NCBI GenBank assembly: GCA_023459215.1
Contig: JAEWVF010000011.1
Coordinates: forward strand, 1 to 34,238
Reading direction: 5' to 3'
From: Chloroflexota bacterium
GTDB taxonomy: Bacteria > Chloroflexota > Anaerolineae > Anaerolineales > Villigracilaceae
DNA length: 34,238 nucleotides
Positions 24,302 through 32,550 of this stretch are shown piece by piece. The translations under genes and the position numbers were made by a program. Below the pieces are notes generated by a model. That model was not told where the DNA came from. It searched no databases and saw only the letters and a program-made list of their open reading frames with translations. Numbering within the stretch: the first letter of the stretch is position 1; the number at the start of each line of letters is the position of its first letter.

Positions 24302-25452
24302 GCTAAGTGTGCCGTTATTTTTTCAACCAGGCTGGCAATTTCCTCCAGCTTGGCCGCGCTCATCCCCTCCAGGCCGTCAAATGGCTGGTGCGCCAGGGCG
24401 CGCGTCCCCACCGCGCTGAACGCCAGGGCCGGGATGCCGCGAAAGGCAAAGGTCGAGTGGTTGCTCTCGGGCCAGGGTTCAACCCAAACCACACCGGGGA
24501 AATGCTCGGTAAGCGGGCGCACCTTCGCTTCCAATCTGCCGGTCTCATCGAAGGCGGCGATGCTGGTGGCCCCGAGCAGCGTCCCGGCCCCGTCAAAATT
24601 AATCGCGCATTGGATGGACTGGAAATAGGGTTCGGCCCGCCGCAGGTACTCATCGTCGCCCATCGGCAGGTACTCCTCGCCGTTGAAGGCGACCAGTTCC
24701 AGCCCGAGGCCTGTCTCCAGTTTCGACAGGCGTTCAGCCAACCCAAGCAGGATCGCCACACCCCCGCCGTTATCGCTGGCGCCGGGAGTATTGATTTTGG
24801 TATCGAAGTGGGCGCACAGAACGAGGCGTTTTTTCGCCGCGGGACGCAGTCTCGCCACGATATTGCGCGCCACCGCCGGGGATTTCTCCGCTTCGATGCG
24901 CAGGCGCGGCCTCGCAGCGGGATTCTGCATCAGCCACCGGGCCGTAGCGGGTGAAATCGTCGCGGCGGGCAGGTTAAGTTCCCAGTCTTCGGTCAAGGTG
25001 CCGTAGTAATCGGTGGCGGTCGGCGGGGCGAGCAAAGCGGCTGGTTGCAGCGCTTCGAGGGTTTCGATAATTTTCTTTTCTTCTTCACCCAGCAAAAACC
25101 AGGATTTTGGCGGCAGCGGCCAGCGCAGCAGGTCGCCGTAGAGCAGGAGCAGCTTCCCTTTGGCGGCGGCCCGCTCGAGTTCGGGCAGCGTTCCGGCCCA
25201 AACTACCGGCGCGGTGACATCACAGGCGGGCGAAAAAGCGTTTGCGGCAGCGTCCAGCCGTCCGCCATCCACCTCCAGGAACGTTTGGCCAACCTGCCAG
25301 GCGGTGCAAACATAAGGCTGCTCTTCAACCTGCCAGCCGGCAGCGCTGAAAGCGGAGGCTATCAAATCGGCCCCGGCCTGGTTGGCGGGGGAGCCAATCG
25401 GGCGGGGGCCGAGATTTGTGAGCGTGGTGAGGTGCTCAAAGATAGAGGGCAT
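24283..25452 (-). CDS. M28-family zinc peptidase
   Basis: Aminopeptidase-like metallopeptidase of 389 residues. The two-zinc site is seen in LCAHFDTK (H215), GASDNGGGV (D227), FNGEEY (E259/E260), INFDGAG (D287) and a C-terminal His in ALAHQPFDG (about 354). The region between about 75 and 190 corresponds to the inserted PA-like domain common in this family. No signal peptide is visible, so it is probably cytoplasmic. It begins 2 bp after the rny stop, so it is co-transcribed with recX and rny. Substrate not known. Confidence 0.92.
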   Translation of the reverse strand: MPSIFEHLTTLTNLGPRPIGSPANQAGADLIASAFSAAGWQVEEQPYVCTAWQVGQTFLEVDGGRLDAAANAFSPACDVTAPVVWAGTLPELERAAAKGKLLLLYGDLLRWPLPPKSWFLLGEEEKKIIETLEALQPAALLAPPTATDYYGTLTEDWELNLPAATISPATARWLMQNPAARPRLRIEAEKSPAVARNIVARLRPAAKKRLVLCAHFDTKINTPGASDNGGGVAILLGLAERLSKLETGLGLELVAFNGEEYLPMGDDEYLRRAEPYFQSIQCAINFDGAGTLLGATSIAAFDETGRLEAKVRPLTEHFPGVVWVEPWPESNHSTFAFRGIPALAFSAVGTRALAHQPFDGLEGMSAAKLEEIASLVEKITAHLAKIPAK

Positions 25453-25454
25453 GT

Positions 25455-26996
25455 TTATTTGGCGTAATCGACCGCGCGAGTTTCGCGAATAACGGTGACT
25501 TTGATCTGGCCGGGATACTGCATGGTTTCTTCGATTTTCTTGGCGATGTCGCGCGCCAGGCGGGTCGAGGCCAGGTCGTCGATTTCTTCGGGGCGGACGA
25601 TGATACGCACTTCGCGCCCGGCCTGGATGGCGTAGGACTGGCTGACGCCTTCGAACGAGTTGGCCATTTCTTCGAGGGTGCGGATGCGTTTGATGTAGGC
25701 TTCCAGGTCTTCGCGGCGGGCGCCGGGGCGGGCGCCGGAAATGGCGTCGGCGGCTTCGGCAATGACCGCTTCGATGCTTTCCTGTTCAACTTCGTGGTGG
25801 TGGGCAGCAATAGCATTCACCACCTGCGGATGCACCCCATAGCGTTTGCAGAATTCAGCGCCCAGGCCGGCATGGGTGCCTTCCTGGTTATGATCCATGG
25901 CCTTGCCGATATCGTGCAGGAAAGCGCCCTGCTTGGCAATCATCACATTGGCGCCAAGTTCGGAAGCCAGGATGCTGGCCAGTTTCGAGACTTCAACCGC
26001 ATGGGCCAACTGGTTCTGGCCATAAGATGTGCGGAATTTCAGGCGGCCCATCATGCGCAGGATTTCGGGATGCAGGCCGGCAATGCCGGCATCGAAGGCG
26101 GCCTGTTCACCGGCTTCGGCGATGATTTTCTCAACCGCTTTGGTTTCGTCCTCGAGCACTTTTTCGATGTAGGCCGGGTGGATGCGGCCATCAACCGTCA
26201 GGCGGGTCAGGGCGCGACGGGCAATTTCGCGGCGGACTGAGTCAAAGCACGAGATGGTAACAGCTTCGGGGGTATCGTCCACGATAACATCGACCCCGGC
26301 GGCCTGTTCAAAGGCGCGGATGTTGCGTCCGTTGCGGCCAACGATACGGCCTTTCATTTCTTCATTGGGCAGCGGCACAACCGAGGAGGTAACTTCGGAA
26401 ACGTGCTCGGAAGCCACGCGCTGAATGGCATCGGCAATCAACTTGCGGGCGCGTTTTTCGCCTTCTTCGCGGGCTTCGGCCTCGACCTGGCGGATGATAC
26501 GCGCCATATCGTTGCGGGCATCCTTTTCGACTTCATCGAGCAAAATCTGGCGGGCCTGTTCCTTGGGCATTTCGGCCACTTCCTGCAATTTGGCCAGTTG
26601 CTGCTCGTACAATTTTTCGATTTCGTTGGCGCGCCGATCCACGGTCGATTGGCGCTTGTTAAGGGTTTGTTCACGCAGTTCCAACTTCTCGACGCGGGTG
26701 TCCAGTTCGGTACGGCGGCGGTCCAGGCGCTCTACTTCGCGGTTGATATCTCCACGGCGCTGGTTGATATCCTTCTCGGCTTCCTGGACAATTTTCAGGG
26801 CGCGGTCACGGGCTTCCAGTTCAACCTTGGTAGCCTTCTCGGTAGCCGTTTGAATAATCCCGCGAGCCTTGGCTTCCTCTTCCCGGCGGGCTTTTTCTGA
26901 AAGATAACGGCTGATGAAATACCCGATGGCCAGACCAGCGGCCAGGGTAAAGAATTCCAACACGATCCAAAAAATCGGGCTGATTGGATTGTTCAT
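25455..26996 (-). CDS. rny: Ribonuclease Y
   Basis: Membrane-anchored endoribonuclease that starts mRNA decay, 513 residues. Domains in order: N-terminal helix (about 8-28), long charged coiled coil (30-200), KH domain with GRIVGRNGRNIRAFE (216-230), HD domain with FLHDIGKAMDH (H361, D362 are the metal ligands) and a C-terminal domain. The size and order match RNase Y throughout. The ATG overlaps the recX stop by 4 bp (ATGA). Its presence suggests Bacillus-like mRNA turnover. Confidence 0.97.
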   Translation of the reverse strand: MNNPISPIFWIVLEFFTLAAGLAIGYFISRYLSEKARREEEAKARGIIQTATEKATKVELEARDRALKIVQEAEKDINQRRGDINREVERLDRRRTELDTRVEKLELREQTLNKRQSTVDRRANEIEKLYEQQLAKLQEVAEMPKEQARQILLDEVEKDARNDMARIIRQVEAEAREEGEKRARKLIADAIQRVASEHVSEVTSSVVPLPNEEMKGRIVGRNGRNIRAFEQAAGVDVIVDDTPEAVTISCFDSVRREIARRALTRLTVDGRIHPAYIEKVLEDETKAVEKIIAEAGEQAAFDAGIAGLHPEILRMMGRLKFRTSYGQNQLAHAVEVSKLASILASELGANVMIAKQGAFLHDIGKAMDHNQEGTHAGLGAEFCKRYGVHPQVVNAIAAHHHEVEQESIEAVIAEAADAISGARPGARREDLEAYIKRIRTLEEMANSFEGVSQSYAIQAGREVRIIVRPEEIDDLASTRLARDIAKKIEETMQYPGQIKVTVIRETRAVDYAK

Positions 26997-27655
26997 GGTT
27001 CATCCTCTTCTCTTGTAGTATTGTCTCCACCTGAAGGATGTTCTTCCTGCCAGACTTGCCGGGTTGTCGAGGCAACCACCTCATAGGGGAATCCGCGCCT
27101 GCCAAGAAATCCGCCGAGTTTATTGCGAAACTCCTGCCAGTCCAGGCCCTTCAACTTGCGAACATACTTGCGCGCAGCAAGCAGGGCCAGGGATTCTTCA
27201 TCGGTCGTTTCATCAAGAGTGGTTTCAATGACCGACTCAGACAGTCCCTTTTGACGTAATTCCATGCGCAAGGCGCGACGCCCGCGCGGACGAAACGTGT
27301 TGCGATTCTCAACCCAGGTACGGGCAAAATCATGGTCATTCAACAAGCCAGCGTTCTGCAAGCGCTCCAGCACATGCTGGATAACCGGTTCTGGAATCTC
27401 ATGCTTTTCCAGATTCTTGCGCACTTCCTCTTGGGAGCGCGCCCGGTAACTGAGAAAATGCAGCGATTTTTGCAGCGCAACTTCGCGCGCGTCTTCGTCC
27501 TGCATGGCGGCAATCTTCTCATCGCTGATCAGTTGGCCCGGTTGTAACCAGGCCGCCACAATCCGAGAAAGCCCAAACGCAAACTGGTCATCGAGATAAA
27601 TGTTGACCCGGTTCGGGTTTCGCTTTTGCGCTTCGATCGCCGTTATTTTTCTCAT
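26993..27655 (-). CDS. recX: Regulatory protein RecX
   Basis: Modulator that binds RecA filaments, 220 residues. An N-terminal segment MRKITAIEAQKRNPNRVNIYLDDQF is followed by repeated three-helix units, including ALQKSLHFLSYRARSQEEVRKNL (from about 58) and LNDHDFARTWVENR (about 100). The C-terminus is a hydrophilic tail. The ATG at 27655 gives the family start; a GTG 72 bp upstream is in frame but adds an unrelated leader. No Shine-Dalgarno is evident. recA is not in the window, although recX often neighbours it. The stop overlaps the rny start. Confidence 0.9.
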   Translation of the reverse strand: MRKITAIEAQKRNPNRVNIYLDDQFAFGLSRIVAAWLQPGQLISDEKIAAMQDEDAREVALQKSLHFLSYRARSQEEVRKNLEKHEIPEPVIQHVLERLQNAGLLNDHDFARTWVENRNTFRPRGRRALRMELRQKGLSESVIETTLDETTDEESLALLAARKYVRKLKGLDWQEFRNKLGGFLGRRGFPYEVVASTTRQVWQEEHPSGGDNTTREEDEP

Positions 27656-27804
27656 GTTAAAACACACAGCCGCTGACCTGCGCAGGCCGCGGCTGGAAGA
27701 TAAAACTGGATAACCTGAAAACACCACCCCTGGGGTAGTCTTTCAAGAAGAAGTTAAGCGCACAAAGTCACACCTGTGACGCACAACAGCAAGGGTAGAA
27801 GTCG

Positions 27805-27833
27805 ATTGTAAGGGTATCGTCCCGTCCAGTCAA
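27805..27833 (-). promoter_or_regulatory. Sigma-70 type promoter of the recX-rny-M28 operon
   Basis: On the minus strand TTGACT (27833-27828), a 17-bp spacer and TACAAT (27810-27805). Expected transcription start near 27798, giving a 5' leader of about 143 nt before the recX ATG. Confidence 0.8.
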
Positions 27834-27937
27834 AAAAATCGGGCAGATAGACTTCATGTTTTGCCTGCAAATTTAGAGCAGGCGGGTCCAATTTTAATCC
27901 AGAAAATTAACAAGCCACGACCGCTTTCAGGCGGTAA

Positions 27938-27961
27938 AACGATTGTTAATAAACAATCGTT
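27938..27961 (-). terminator. Weak terminator after the cysteine desulfurase gene
   Basis: Perfect 10-bp stem, AACGATTGTT (27938-27947) and its complement (27952-27961), tetraloop; on the minus strand it is followed by TTTTACC. The stem is AT-rich, so termination may be incomplete. Confidence 0.55.
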
Positions 27962-28020
27962 AATATTTGGATGTATTATACCCGAGAATGTTAAATCTGG
28001 AAAAAACTGATTGCACAAAC

Positions 28021-29184
28021 TCACTTAAGCGCCAAATTTCGCGCTTTTTCCACCAAAACCGGCAGGATTCCGATGAAATTTTCGACATCAACAGGCGTGG
28101 TCGAAGCGCCCAACGTCACACGCAGGGAACCAAGCGCCCAATCGCGGCTGAAACCCAGGCTGGTAATGGCCTGCGAAGGCTCAGGGTTGCCGGTTTTACA
28201 GGCCGAACCCGAGGAACAGGCAAATCCGGCAGCGTCCAACAGTTGCAGGAGCAGATTGCCATCAGCATCTTTGAAGACAAACGAAGCGTGGTTGGGCAAA
28301 CGGGACTGCAAATGCCCAGTCAGGCGGGATTCGGGCACCAATTCCAGCACTGAACCGATGATTTTATCGCGCAAGGGCAGCAGGTGCGCAGTACGAGACT
28401 CGCGTTCAGCCACCGCCAGGCGCAGGGATTCAGCCAGGCCGACAATCAGCGGGATGTTCTGCGTGCCGGCCCGCAGGCCAAATTCCTGTCCGCCGCCGGT
28501 CAGGTGCGGATGGATACCTGTGCCCTTGCGCACGTACAACGCCCCGACGCCTTTCGGCCCGTAGAACTTGTGCGCGCCAAGCGAGAGCATATCCACGCCC
28601 AGGCGCTGCACATCGACATCGAGATAGGCCGCCGCCTGGACTGCGTCACTGTGGAAGGGAATCTCACGCGAGCGGCAGATTTGCGCCAGTTCAGGGATCG
28701 GATTGATCGTGCCAAACTCATTGTTGGCATACATAACCGAAACCAGGGCAGTTTTAGCGCAAATCGCCTTTTCGAGCGCAGCAGGCGTGACCGTGCCGGT
28801 TTCATCCACTGCCAGCCACTCAAGCTGGAATCCGTGCAGTTTTTCAAGCTGGAGGGCGGTTTTGGTAACCGCAGGGTGCTCCGCTTTCGAGCAAAGAATC
28901 CAGTTTGCGCCGTTCCTCTCGCGCATGGCAAAGGCTGCTCCGCGCAGGGCCAGGTTATCCGATTCGGAACCGCAGGAGGTAAAGACGATTTCATCCGAAC
29001 GACAGTTCAAGACACTGGCAATTGTCTCGCGGGCCGTTTCGAGCGCGGCTTCAGCACGCTGTCCGATGCGGTGAACCGACGAAGGGTTGCCAAAGTTCTC
29101 GCTAAAATAAGGCAGCATCGCCTCCAATACCCGCGCATCGACCGGGGTTGTGGCGGCATAATCAAAATAAACTGTTCTATTCAT
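28021..29184 (-). CDS. Cysteine desulfurase (NifS/IscS family)
   Basis: PLP-dependent enzyme of 387 residues that removes sulfur from cysteine for iron-sulfur clusters, thiamine or tRNA thiolation. Visible are YFDYAATTP (6-14), SCGSESDNLAL (70-80), the PLP-stacking His in KAEHPAVTK (H103), HSDAVQAA (178-185), the Schiff-base Lys in LGAHKFYGPKG (K206) and the persulfide-carrying Cys in SSGSACKTG (C329). This is the short-loop NifS/IscS class. AAGGA lies 9 nt upstream of the ATG, with TATAAT (minus strand, 29212-29207) slightly further. No IscU, thiI or mnmA gene is adjacent, so the sulfur acceptor is unknown. Confidence 0.94.
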   Translation of the reverse strand: MNRTVYFDYAATTPVDARVLEAMLPYFSENFGNPSSVHRIGQRAEAALETARETIASVLNCRSDEIVFTSCGSESDNLALRGAAFAMRERNGANWILCSKAEHPAVTKTALQLEKLHGFQLEWLAVDETGTVTPAALEKAICAKTALVSVMYANNEFGTINPIPELAQICRSREIPFHSDAVQAAAYLDVDVQRLGVDMLSLGAHKFYGPKGVGALYVRKGTGIHPHLTGGGQEFGLRAGTQNIPLIVGLAESLRLAVAERESRTAHLLPLRDKIIGSVLELVPESRLTGHLQSRLPNHASFVFKDADGNLLLQLLDAAGFACSSGSACKTGNPEPSQAITSLGFSRDWALGSLRVTLGASTTPVDVENFIGILPVLVEKARNLALK

Positions 29185-29362
29185 CCAGTTTTTCCTTTAC
29201 CGCCCTATTATAGTATGCCCGCAGCCGAAAATGGACAACCTGGCATTGCGTATTCCGGCATCGGATAACAGCCAAAACAAAAGTGACCATCAAAAAAGCA
29301 TCCGGATCAATTTCTTTGGTAAACTTACCTGTGCTATTCAATCAACATCTAACAGGATGCTC

Positions 29363-31231
29363 ATGAAAAAATTCTTCCGCAACCTCGCCCTTGGGCTGTT
29401 AAGCCTGATCGTTATTCTTGCCCTGGTCTACGCATTGCTGCCCAAAGGCCCGCGCGACCCAATGGAGTACAGCGGCCTGACCAAAACCGAAAAAACGCTC
29501 TTTGTCGGCGATGAATATGCGGCCGTTACCGGCACGCCATGGGCCACCGAAGCCGCCCTGGACGTGCTCGCCCGCGGCGGCACCGCCTGTGACGCTGCCG
29601 TTAGCGCCCTGCTGACACTCAACGTCACCCACGGCGAGGCGGCCTCGTTCCCAGGCGTGGCCCCGCTGATGTATTACAACGCCGAAAGCGGCGAAGTCAA
29701 ATCCTATATCGGCGCGGGCAAAGCCCCAATGGCGGCCAGCATCGAAAAATTCCAGGCGCGCGGCTTCGAAACTGTCCCCGAAATGGACATCTACGCCCAA
29801 CTCGTACCCGCCTCGCCAGATGTGTTGGTTGCCCTGCTCGATGAGTGCGGCACCATGCCCTTCAGCGAACTGGCGGCCCCGGCCATCCGCCTGGCGCGCG
29901 AAGGATTCCCCTTCCACGCCATCATGGTGCGCAACCTGGATTTCTCCCTGCTCGAGCGAATCGGGTTCTCCATCATCATGCCGTATAACGCCCAGGTTTA
30001 CATCAAGGGCGAGTGGTGGCGGCCCGTGCACCTGTACGACCGTTTCACCCAACCCGACCTGGCTAACACCCTGCAAGCCCTGGCTGACGCCGCCGACAGC
30101 GCTCCCGATAACCGCAGCGGCTACCAGGCAGTCCGTGAGTATTTCTACAAAGGCCCCATTGCCGAAAAAATCGCCGCAATGCACAAAGAACAAGGCGGCC
30201 TGATGAGCTACGAAGACCTGGCCAGCTACAGCGGCGGCTGGGAAACACCCGTCAGCGGCAGTTACGGCCCCTACACCTTCTACGGCAACGGCACCTGGTC
30301 GCAGGGCGTTGTCGAGCCGATGGTGCTGCAAATCCTGGAAGGCCTCGATCTGGAAAGCCTCGGCCACAACAGCCCGGCCTACATCCACACCGTCACCCAG
30401 GCCATCGAACTGGTCTTCGCCGACCGTGAAGCCTATCTCGGCGATTCGGCCTTTGTCGATGTCCCGCTCGAAACCCTGCTCTCGAAAGAATACGCCGCCC
30501 AACGCCGCCAGTTGATGACGGATGCGGCCTTCGGCCTGCTCCCGCCGCCCGGCCAGATTTCTGGCCACACGCCCTACATTGCCCCGCAGGGTTCGGACTC
30601 GCCCTCCGCCCCCAATCCGCTTGACCGTTTCGCAGTCGACATCCAGGCCGGACAGGATACCTCGCAACTCGCCATCCTCGACTCGTTCGGCAACTCGGTT
30701 GTCATCACCCCGTCTGATTTCCCCCAGACCCCGATGGTGCCCGGCACCGGACTCAACCTCGGCAACCGCATGAACCAGTTCCGCCTCGATCCGACCCACC
30801 CCGGCGCAATCGAACCCGGCAAACGTCCGCGCATCACCCCGCACTCGGTCATCGTCTTCAAAGACGGGCAATACTTCATGACCATCTCGACCCCTGGCGG
30901 CGACATGCAGGCCCAGGCGCTTGTCCAGGTCTTCCTGAACCTGGTTGTCTTCGATATGGACATCCAGCAAGCCATCAGCGCGCCGCGCTTTTACAGCATC
31001 AGCGCTCCTTCGTCCTTCGCCCCACACGAATTCACACCCGCCGGATTGCGCCTCGAAGCCAGCCTGTATGATCAAACCGCTTCTGGACTGCAACAAATTG
31101 GCTACACGCTAGAAAAAGACCCGGATTGGGACAAAGATTACGGCGCGGTCGGTGCAATCCTGATTGGCGCGGATGGCCGCATCTACGCCGGGGCCGACCC
31201 GCGCGAAGAAACCCTGGCAGGAGGTAAATAA
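29363..31231 (+). CDS. ggt: Gamma-glutamyltransferase homologue, membrane anchored
   Basis: Ntn-hydrolase of 622 residues. A positive MKKFFR and a hydrophobic stretch (about 7-27) act as signal anchor, so the enzyme is exported. The large-subunit part begins AVTGTPWATEAALDVLARGGTACDAAV. The autocleavage point that makes the new N-terminal Thr is at QDTSQLAILDSFGNSV (T433), where typical enzymes have T-T-H; Thr is kept. The usual Ser-Ser-Met oxyanion loop is replaced by ITPHSV, and PGGS by PGGD. The start at 29363 follows AGGA by 6 nt; an in-frame ATG lies two codons earlier. Because of the altered pocket it may act on another gamma-glutamyl or acyl amide. First of three co-directional genes. 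Confidence 0.85.
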   Translation: MKKFFRNLALGLLSLIVILALVYALLPKGPRDPMEYSGLTKTEKTLFVGDEYAAVTGTPWATEAALDVLARGGTACDAAVSALLTLNVTHGEAASFPGVAPLMYYNAESGEVKSYIGAGKAPMAASIEKFQARGFETVPEMDIYAQLVPASPDVLVALLDECGTMPFSELAAPAIRLAREGFPFHAIMVRNLDFSLLERIGFSIIMPYNAQVYIKGEWWRPVHLYDRFTQPDLANTLQALADAADSAPDNRSGYQAVREYFYKGPIAEKIAAMHKEQGGLMSYEDLASYSGGWETPVSGSYGPYTFYGNGTWSQGVVEPMVLQILEGLDLESLGHNSPAYIHTVTQAIELVFADREAYLGDSAFVDVPLETLLSKEYAAQRRQLMTDAAFGLLPPPGQISGHTPYIAPQGSDSPSAPNPLDRFAVDIQAGQDTSQLAILDSFGNSVVITPSDFPQTPMVPGTGLNLGNRMNQFRLDPTHPGAIEPGKRPRITPHSVIVFKDGQYFMTISTPGGDMQAQALVQVFLNLVVFDMDIQQAISAPRFYSISAPSSFAPHEFTPAGLRLEASLYDQTASGLQQIGYTLEKDPDWDKDYGAVGAILIGADGRIYAGADPREETLAGGK

Positions 31232-31234
31232 CCC

Positions 31235-31696
31235 ATGCATCCCGAACAACTCCACGCTTTCATCGTCCGCGCCAAAGCGGCCACTTATGTTGGCAGCGGC
31301 GCCCATAGCGCACCCAGCCGGCCCGGCTCACACGATCTGCATTACAGCGAAGGCGACTGGCTTTACATCGACAGCTACTTTGGCGGCACCGATTTCATCG
31401 GCGAAGAGGTGGTTTTCCTGGCCGGGAAACCCGTCTGGGCGATGAATTACTACGGCTACATCCTGCGTCCCGAGCTGATCACTGCCGCCGAAGCCGGGAT
31501 GATGATCAAGGCCAGCCTATCGCAAATGTACGGCGAGGGCCGCTTCCTGGGCGGATTCCAGCACAGCCAGGACAACCTGACCTATACCGATACCAGTCAA
31601 GGGGATTTCAGCCACTTCCATGGCCGCGAATGGATCGAGCGGGAAGGCGTTATGGCCTACGAACTGCTCTATCACGGCGGATTGGTAAAGGATTAA
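31235..31696 (+). CDS. DUF5680 domain protein
   Basis: Small protein of 153 residues that I match to the uncharacterised DUF5680 family. It has the segments AKAATYVGSG (13-22), SRPGSHDLHYSEGDWLYIDS (28-47), FIGEEVVF, PVWAMNYYG and GRFLGGF, rich in aromatic residues and without membrane segments. It starts 3 bp after the preceding stop and ends 1 bp before the next start, so it is in an operon with the gamma-glutamyltransferase homologue and an esterase. In other bacteria this domain is also found fused to DNA-binding XRE-type regulators, but no such domain is present here. Function unknown. Confidence 0.8.
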   Translation: MHPEQLHAFIVRAKAATYVGSGAHSAPSRPGSHDLHYSEGDWLYIDSYFGGTDFIGEEVVFLAGKPVWAMNYYGYILRPELITAAEAGMMIKASLSQMYGEGRFLGGFQHSQDNLTYTDTSQGDFSHFHGREWIEREGVMAYELLYHGGLVKD

Positions 31697-31697
31697 G

Positions 31698-32519
31698 ATG
31701 GTTCTGCCTTTCAAGCCTTTCCAGGCACCCGAACATCAACCATTTTATTTCGAGGGCGGCCAGGCAGCCGCCCTTTTGGTGCATGGCTTTCCCGGCACGC
31801 CGCTCGAAATGCGGGCTACAGCCAAAACCCTGCATGGACTGGGTTTCACGGTCAAAGGCATCCTTTTGCCCGGTTTCGGGACAGAAATCGAGACCCTGCC
31901 CGCCAAAACAGCGCAGGATTGGCTGGAAGCTGTTAGCGTTGAACTGGCCGAACTGCGCAGGACACACGACCCGTTGCTTTTGGTGGGCAATTCGATGGGC
32001 TCGGCCCTGTCGCTGGCTGCCGCTACGCGTGTGAAAGTTGACCGTTTAATCGTTTATGCCCCCTTCTGGAAGCTTCCAGGGCCACTGTGGGCCGCCCTGC
32101 CGGTCCTGCGACGTGTCCTGCCACGCGTCAAACCAATGCGCATCATGAAACCGGATTTCAACAATCCCCAATTCCGCGAGGGACTGGCCGAATTCCTGCC
32201 TGGCATCGACATCGACGACTCTGCAATCCGCGAACAAATCCTCGATTTTGCCCTGCCCATCGGCCTGTTCGATGAAATCCGCAAGGCCGGGCAAATGGGC
32301 TATCGCGCCATCCCCAAACAAAGCGCCCCGACCCTGATCCTGCAAGGCCGCAGCGACAACCTGGTCAACCTAAAATTCACCCGCGCCAACCTGAAGCGCT
32401 ACCCCGTTCAAGTAACCTACGCAGAGTTTGACGGTGGCCACGACCTGTACGACCCGTCCAAACCGGCCTGGGGCGCGGTGCAGGAGCAGGTGAAACTGTT
32501 TGCAGAACAATTATTGTAA
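31698..32519 (+). CDS. Alpha/beta hydrolase (Est30-like carboxylesterase)
   Basis: Serine hydrolase of 273 residues. HGFPGTP (29-35) forms the oxyanion loop, GNSMGS gives nucleophile S99, LQGRSDNLV gives the acid, and GGHDLYDP the catalytic His near residue 250. A lid-like insertion (about 125-195) carries several Pro and basic residues. It is a divergent paralogue of the hydrolase at 18738-19517. It follows the DUF5680 gene after 1 bp, and an IS element has inserted 31 bp past its stop. Confidence 0.9.
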   Translation: MVLPFKPFQAPEHQPFYFEGGQAAALLVHGFPGTPLEMRATAKTLHGLGFTVKGILLPGFGTEIETLPAKTAQDWLEAVSVELAELRRTHDPLLLVGNSMGSALSLAAATRVKVDRLIVYAPFWKLPGPLWAALPVLRRVLPRVKPMRIMKPDFNNPQFREGLAEFLPGIDIDDSAIREQILDFALPIGLFDEIRKAGQMGYRAIPKQSAPTLILQGRSDNLVNLKFTRANLKRYPVQVTYAEFDGGHDLYDPSKPAWGAVQEQVKLFAEQLL

Positions 32520-32527
32520 AAAAAATA

Positions 32528-32550
32528 GGGGCGAGATAGTATCTCGCCCC
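32528..32550. repeat. 23-bp palindrome at the left border of the IS
   Basis: Perfect dyad of arms GGGGCGAGATA and TATCTCGCCCC around one central G. An identical copy is at 33949-33971. It could serve as terminator hairpin for the preceding hydrolase gene. Confidence 0.9.

Larger units (their letters stand above)
27656..28020 (-). other. Intergenic region between cysteine desulfurase and recX
   Basis: 365 bp without a gene. From the right it holds a TATAAT word (minus strand, 27979-27974), a weak terminator hairpin, two short hairpins (ACCGC...GCGGT at 27920-27935; GCCTGC...GCAGGC at 27868-27888), a T7 run, the recX promoter and a leader of about 140 nt. That leader can fold into three stems: GTCACA/TGTGAC (about 27768-27781), ACCCC/GGGGT (about 27725-27738) and CAGCCGC/GCGGCTG (about 27667-27696). 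Confidence 0.65.

Noticed and set aside
29399..31096. A 565-codon open frame on the minus strand within the gamma-glutamyltransferase gene
   Set aside because: It mirrors a real Ntn-hydrolase gene, is low in conserved pattern (Gly, Val, Asp, Arg-rich) and has no ribosome site.
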